From Armatimonadota bacterium (lineage in GTDB: Bacteria; Armatimonadota; DTGP01; JAKQQT01): 64,000 bases of DNA. The notes under the pieces are model-generated. The model did no database searches. It had not been told where the DNA came from and worked only from the letters and a program-made list of their open reading frames with translations. This document shows positions 61,601 to 64,000 of the stretch, piece by piece. The DNA lies in the NCBI GenBank assembly GCA_036504095.1, contig DASXVS010000079.1, forward strand, positions 62,001 to 126,000. The letters run 5' to 3'. The translations under genes and the position numbers were made by a program. Position 1 is the stretch's first letter, and every line of letters starts with the position of its first letter.

Positions 61601-62383
61601 TCTGATGACCAGGGTAATTTCACCCTGTTCCAGCTGAACGATGGGCCCGTCACAGTCGGCGCCTGGGCGCCGGTTCTCCCAGACTCAACGGGGCATATCC
61701 CAGGCTATGGGAACCTCATCAGCACTGCCACGCTCAACACTTCCGCCAACCCAACAACCAGGACGACAATCACCGTGGGCAAGGCGGGTGTGGTATCAGC
61801 GGGAGCCGCCGGCAACGCAGGCGGCCGGAACGATGCGGGTGTTGCCCAGACTGTGGACAACAATCTCTTCACTCGATGGGACGGCGGTGGAGGCAGCGCG
61901 GACGTTACCGTGACCTACGACCTCGGCTCGACGAAGTCCATCGACCAGATCGAAGTATACTGGGAGGCGGCCACACCGGATGCCTTCTCCGTTGAGGCCG
62001 ATCCCGATCTGGCAACCACTAACTCCGTCCTCGACATTACTACCGGTGGCGAGACTTTCGGCATTCGGAACTTCGATATCACGCCATTCAATGAAGGCTC
62101 CTTCGATATCATCCGCCTGCCCGCGTCCGTCTCGGCACGCTATATCAAGATCCACGCGACCACTTACGGCACGTACCAAAACTACTCCATCATCGAGATG
62201 CGCGCTCTCAGCGCAGCAGCCCCGATACCGCCATCCTCGGCAGACGTAACGCGCGCGTTGCAGATTGCCGGAGGTCTCGTGAACGCCACATCGGCTGACA
62301 AGGCTCGACTCGACAAAGACGGCGACGGTCGCATCACGGTCATGGATGCGGTCAAGATCAACAAGGCGGTCAACGGGCTATAG
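58664..62383 (+). CDS. Giant secreted DUF2341 protein with discoidin-like and dockerin-like C-terminus (copy 2)
   Basis: 1239 residues from ATG 58664 (AAAGGA 9 bases upstream). The signal peptide is MLRKSIKGLWLGGALVALFA, almost the same as in copy 1. Order: DUF2341 start (WWNPDYTQRVGLTI), nested beta domain (GPLIAKFAVILKPDGSIRF), remainder of DUF2341 (SDGNDVRALYWSGSAWQEL), regulatory-like modules, CBM4-9-like unit (GDMEVPNFNNSAPVGWT), F5/8 type C-like domain (DNNLFTRWDGGGG) and a dockerin-like tail with a canonical calcium loop, DKDGDGRITVMDAVKI. The latter is the best dockerin repeat in the window. A strong terminator follows the stop by 25 bases. Confidence 0.78.
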   Translation: MLRKSIKGLWLGGALVALFALLGGSVIAQTWWNPDYTQRVGLTITNNDAAPTPVPTTAEVRYSVHSESSPGTTDYTTLPTGTKLTFAGNGTSLDDNWTVVTLPFQFPWGHGTVNQLVVGIDGYIAPGAVDLGRPDNPADAYRRAEIIPWSSDFAITDTSTLGVYADLQPTQATFRWEVQESASGPLIAKFAVILKPDGSIRFVYGNPCNSPSAAIADPGTANSYSPIKFGIGGEDPNYLHVPAFPASNTGHADLLYTYIPAAQFRSDGNDVRALYWSGSAWQELDRQVLSDLPGLTRVVFRLVNSIPAGGTSTGQYFLYLGNTSPQLNVPHSVYNIYDHVEDFLSAANVVGSQAPNWVSNATGDATTVVLIGGKKMGQISGPDHARGVVLSSAMPGFLNAEEYAHVAPSGGECEVAPMIRAVGSTTNGYANPDLAYTGGFGYVMDGFGSQNGPVSYVNPKGVTPTNTGPADMGVHGPDYHGIGGVFENFIIRCTGLDAATGALSGKVWKDGAPQPYWGDLNIALNNNSPSHQSGVPDPLWNQPGTVGVGSYSNSPTVDFIAIREIRNLSVPFGAPEVGPAFGPGLRGVISSSKTGPLANLTFTITDGTTTYTLITGANGEYHISLPAGSYSVTASAFAHTTTTVSGVSPTTSGVTNVVLPYVGATVSGVVRDALTGKTQGGTTITLSDATGHFVVSGTSDANGNYSIVAPAGGVLNIGAVSPLGLGGRTQITVPSDSSTVQNLAIKVIANGDMEVPNFNNSAPVGWTTQEFTPSSPAGAFEYINATDTAGVPQHTPGGNWVLAVKDPGETSAWNPPNNYAVPAQTSYASVTVSVWVYFTAAGQRAALRLRNNFPTTGSTVGGRIQVNAGGPNDPGNENQSLATVPVGQWFELRKTAPAGTALSPADQLGLNLYARGPAGGGAAGTVYFDDLTITVTPSSSALGKVVDAAGNPVASAFVGPMTSAGGLGGDNLLTGPFVYSDDQGNFTLFQLNDGPVTVGAWAPVLPDSTGHIPGYGNLISTATLNTSANPTTRTTITVGKAGVVSAGAAGNAGGRNDAGVAQTVDNNLFTRWDGGGGSADVTVTYDLGSTKSIDQIEVYWEAATPDAFSVEADPDLATTNSVLDITTGGETFGIRNFDITPFNEGSFDIIRLPASVSARYIKIHATTYGTYQNYSIIEMRALSAAAPIPPSSADVTRALQIAGGLVNATSADKARLDKDGDGRITVMDAVKINKAVNGL

Positions 62384-62407
62384 CCCATTCGACCGAGTTG
62401 GATCACC

Positions 62408-62443
62408 AGAGGGCGCCCGCGAGGGCGCCCTCTCCCTTTTTTT
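62408..62443 (+). terminator. Rho-independent terminator
   Basis: Perfect 11-bp stem, arms 62408-62418 (AGAGGGCGCCC) and 62423-62433, loop GCGA, followed by CCCTTTTTTT (62434-62443). It ends the DUF2341 gene pair. Confidence 0.93.
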
Positions 62444-62625
62444 GAGACACCCGTGGGGCGACACGTTGCCAGGTGGCCATGGGGATATCCTGGCGATTAC
62501 CGCTCACCCGCTAGGCGAGGTATAATGATGGCGACCCCGCACACAGCGGCGGCCGTACAACGGCCGTTAGCCATGGCATTAGCGCACATTGACAGGCTGG
62601 TCCCCCCGATGGAAGGAAAGCACAT

Positions 62626-64000
62626 ATGACGGTGTTGAAATCTGCGGTCGCCCTCGCCACTTTCTCCTGCATGGCAGCGGCCGGGTTCCGCGGCAACGCG
62701 GCCACGCTCGATAACGGCCTTGTAACCGCGCGGTTCGATGCGCGCGGCCTCGTCGCAGTCACGGACAAGGCGAGCGGGAACACCGTTCGATTCTCCGGCG
62801 ACAGCTTCGCGCTTACGCTGGACGGCTCCGTCATAAATGGCGCCAGTGCTCCGCTGGCGGGCGGGGCACAGACCCACACCGGTCTCGTCTTCGCGTACAA
62901 CGCCGGCGGCCGTGCCGTCGAAGTGGTGTACGAACTCCAGCCGGGTTGGAGGTTCGTCAGCAAGCAGATACGCATCCCCGCGGTTTCAGGTATCACGCGG
63001 GTCAATTCGGTGCAGGTCTTTGCAGGCAGGCTGCTGAATCCGGTCGCTACGGAGCGTCGCCAGCGAGGTGGATCGTACGGATCGTTTGTTCGGCTGGCCG
63101 ATGAACCGGGTGCGCCGGCGACCAGAGCGCATTGTGGCGTCTTTTTCGCCCTGCAGAACCCGTTCATGAAATGGAGCCTCTCCGATGGCGCCGTGTCCAT
63201 GGCCTACGAGCCCGACATGGACTGGAAAGCGGTGTACGGTCCGTTCGAATCGGATCGCGCGCTCATCGGGCCCTATAGGCTGTCCGGTGTCGAATTTCCC
63301 GGCATGGCGCGCGAGTGGGAGTATATTCAGGAACCGCGATCGTTCGGCGCCGGCGACCTGAAATTAGATGCGACGGAGATACAGGCACTTACGGACTGCG
63401 TGGACGCATTTGTGACCTGGCGCCCGAAGGAGACCCTCAAGTTCCACGTCGGCTGGTGCGAGAACGACTATCAGATCGATGTCGCGACGCCGGAAGGACG
63501 CACGGAATACAAGCGCATCATCGACCAGGCGGCGGCCGTCGGCTGCCGGGATATCCTCTTTTCGCCGGCGAACAGCGCCGTCTCCTCGCTGGCCGAAAAC
63601 AAGGATGCGTGGGGATGGGAAAACCTGCTCTGGTTCGGTCTGGGCCAGAAAATCCGCAAGGACGAGTGGATTCCGGGCCGGGACCCGCTGCCTCCAAGCA
63701 TCAGCGAACTGGTTTCGTACGCGAAGGCCAAAGGCGTCGGATGCGTGGCGTATGTCTATCCCTCACTGCCGTGGATGCAGGATCCGCGATGGACGAAATG
63801 GGCCGGCGACAAACTGGGTGGCTATCTCGCCGCTGATACCGGCGAACGGGGATTCCAGGACTTCCTCGTGGACAAACTCGTGGCCTTCAGCAAGGCGACG
63901 GGCTGCGCCGGCTTCTCGTTCGATCATTGGTGGATCGCATACGACAGCCCGGCGACCAGCAGGTACGCGCAGTGGTATGGCTGCCGTCGCATCATGTCGG
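62626..64000 (+). CDS. Secreted glycosidase-like TIM-barrel protein, 3' end outside window
   Basis: The frame is open from ATG 62626 to the right edge (458 codons) with GGAAGGA about 9 bases upstream. The signal peptide is MTVLKSAVALATFSCMAAAG. The N-terminal beta-sandwich (ATLDNGLVTARFDARGLVAV, then DKASGNTVRF) is of the galactose-mutarotase-like type seen before GH31/GH36-like barrels. The later part looks like a barrel: LKFHVGWCENDYQID, GCRDILFSPANS, KGVGCVAYVYPSLPWMQD and GFSFDHWW, whose Asp is a candidate nucleophile at the end of a strand. I do not assign a GH family. The last barrel strands and any C-terminal modules are missing. Confidence 0.75.
   Translation, partial: MTVLKSAVALATFSCMAAAGFRGNAATLDNGLVTARFDARGLVAVTDKASGNTVRFSGDSFALTLDGSVINGASAPLAGGAQTHTGLVFAYNAGGRAVEVVYELQPGWRFVSKQIRIPAVSGITRVNSVQVFAGRLLNPVATERRQRGGSYGSFVRLADEPGAPATRAHCGVFFALQNPFMKWSLSDGAVSMAYEPDMDWKAVYGPFESDRALIGPYRLSGVEFPGMAREWEYIQEPRSFGAGDLKLDATEIQALTDCVDAFVTWRPKETLKFHVGWCENDYQIDVATPEGRTEYKRIIDQAAAVGCRDILFSPANSAVSSLAENKDAWGWENLLWFGLGQKIRKDEWIPGRDPLPPSISELVSYAKAKGVGCVAYVYPSLPWMQDPRWTKWAGDKLGGYLAADTGERGFQDFLVDKLVAFSKATGCAGFSFDHWWIAYDSPATSRYAQWYGCRRIMS

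Noticed and set aside
2-64000. CRISPR array, tRNA/rRNA genes, insertion sequences, phage or integrase genes
   Set aside because: None seen: no regular short repeats with spacers, no tRNA-like cloverleaf, no transposase or integrase motifs. Repeats present are leaders, hairpins and protein modules.

Overview
The window looks like a chromosomal segment of a GC-rich, plant-polymer-degrading bacterium, most likely Armatimonadota or a neighbour in the Planctomycetota/PVC range. The clues are four type IV pseudopilin-like proteins with the [28 protein letters not shown] leader style, here seen in pieces at 46.4-48.6 kb and 53.1-53.8 kb, very large secreted proteins ending in dockerin-like repeats, DUF2341 proteins, and dense secreted glycoside hydrolases. 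Phylum is an inference; there is no rRNA, tRNA, insertion sequence, integrase or CRISPR array visible.

Layout. 0-2 kb: the C-terminal part of an ATPase/TPR regulator and a small membrane protein, closed by a clear terminator. 2.1-4.5 kb: divergent UroD-like and GH172-like (DUF2961) genes. 4.6-13.8 kb: two giant secreted proteins transcribed divergently from an AT-rich promoter region; one is purely binding modules, the other a Svx/AvrXca-like metallopeptidase with a beta-helix. 13.9-53.8 kb: about 40 kb with every gene on the minus strand. It reads, in transcription order from 53.8 kb downward: pseudopilin, GH127, two tandem zincin peptidases, three pseudopilins, GH146-like, Xaa-Pro peptidase (M24), glycyl-radical activase (HypE), trans-4-hydroxyproline dehydratase (HypD), an ArsR-type regulator, a large six-hairpin-like protein, GH27, SGNH esterase, a second Svx-like metallopeptidase, GH2, GH51, a second GH146-like enzyme, a DUF4185-like protein and a sugar ABC transporter (MalF, MalG, binding protein). 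54.7-62.4 kb: two tandem paralogous dockerin-tailed DUF2341 proteins on the plus strand with duplicated leaders. 62.6 kb to the end: an unfinished TIM-barrel-like glycosidase.

The most striking point is the regulator at 38371-39183. Its C-terminal domain aligns without gaps to the beta domain of the human von Hippel-Lindau protein and keeps W, Y, H and W of the hydroxyproline pocket (Ser replaced by Thr). It sits directly downstream of hypD, hypE and an Xaa-Pro peptidase. I propose that it senses hydroxyproline or hydroxyprolyl peptides. With three beta-L-arabinofuranosidase-type enzymes (the activity that strips Hyp-linked arabinose), GH51, GH27, GH2 and several secreted metallopeptidases, the locus reads as a system for degrading plant hydroxyproline-rich glycoproteins (extensins, arabinogalactan proteins) down to the amino acid. 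A second VHL-like domain with a degraded pocket is fused to the secreted zincin at 49464-50519. The individual enzyme calls are well supported by motifs; the sensor function and the substrate are inference.
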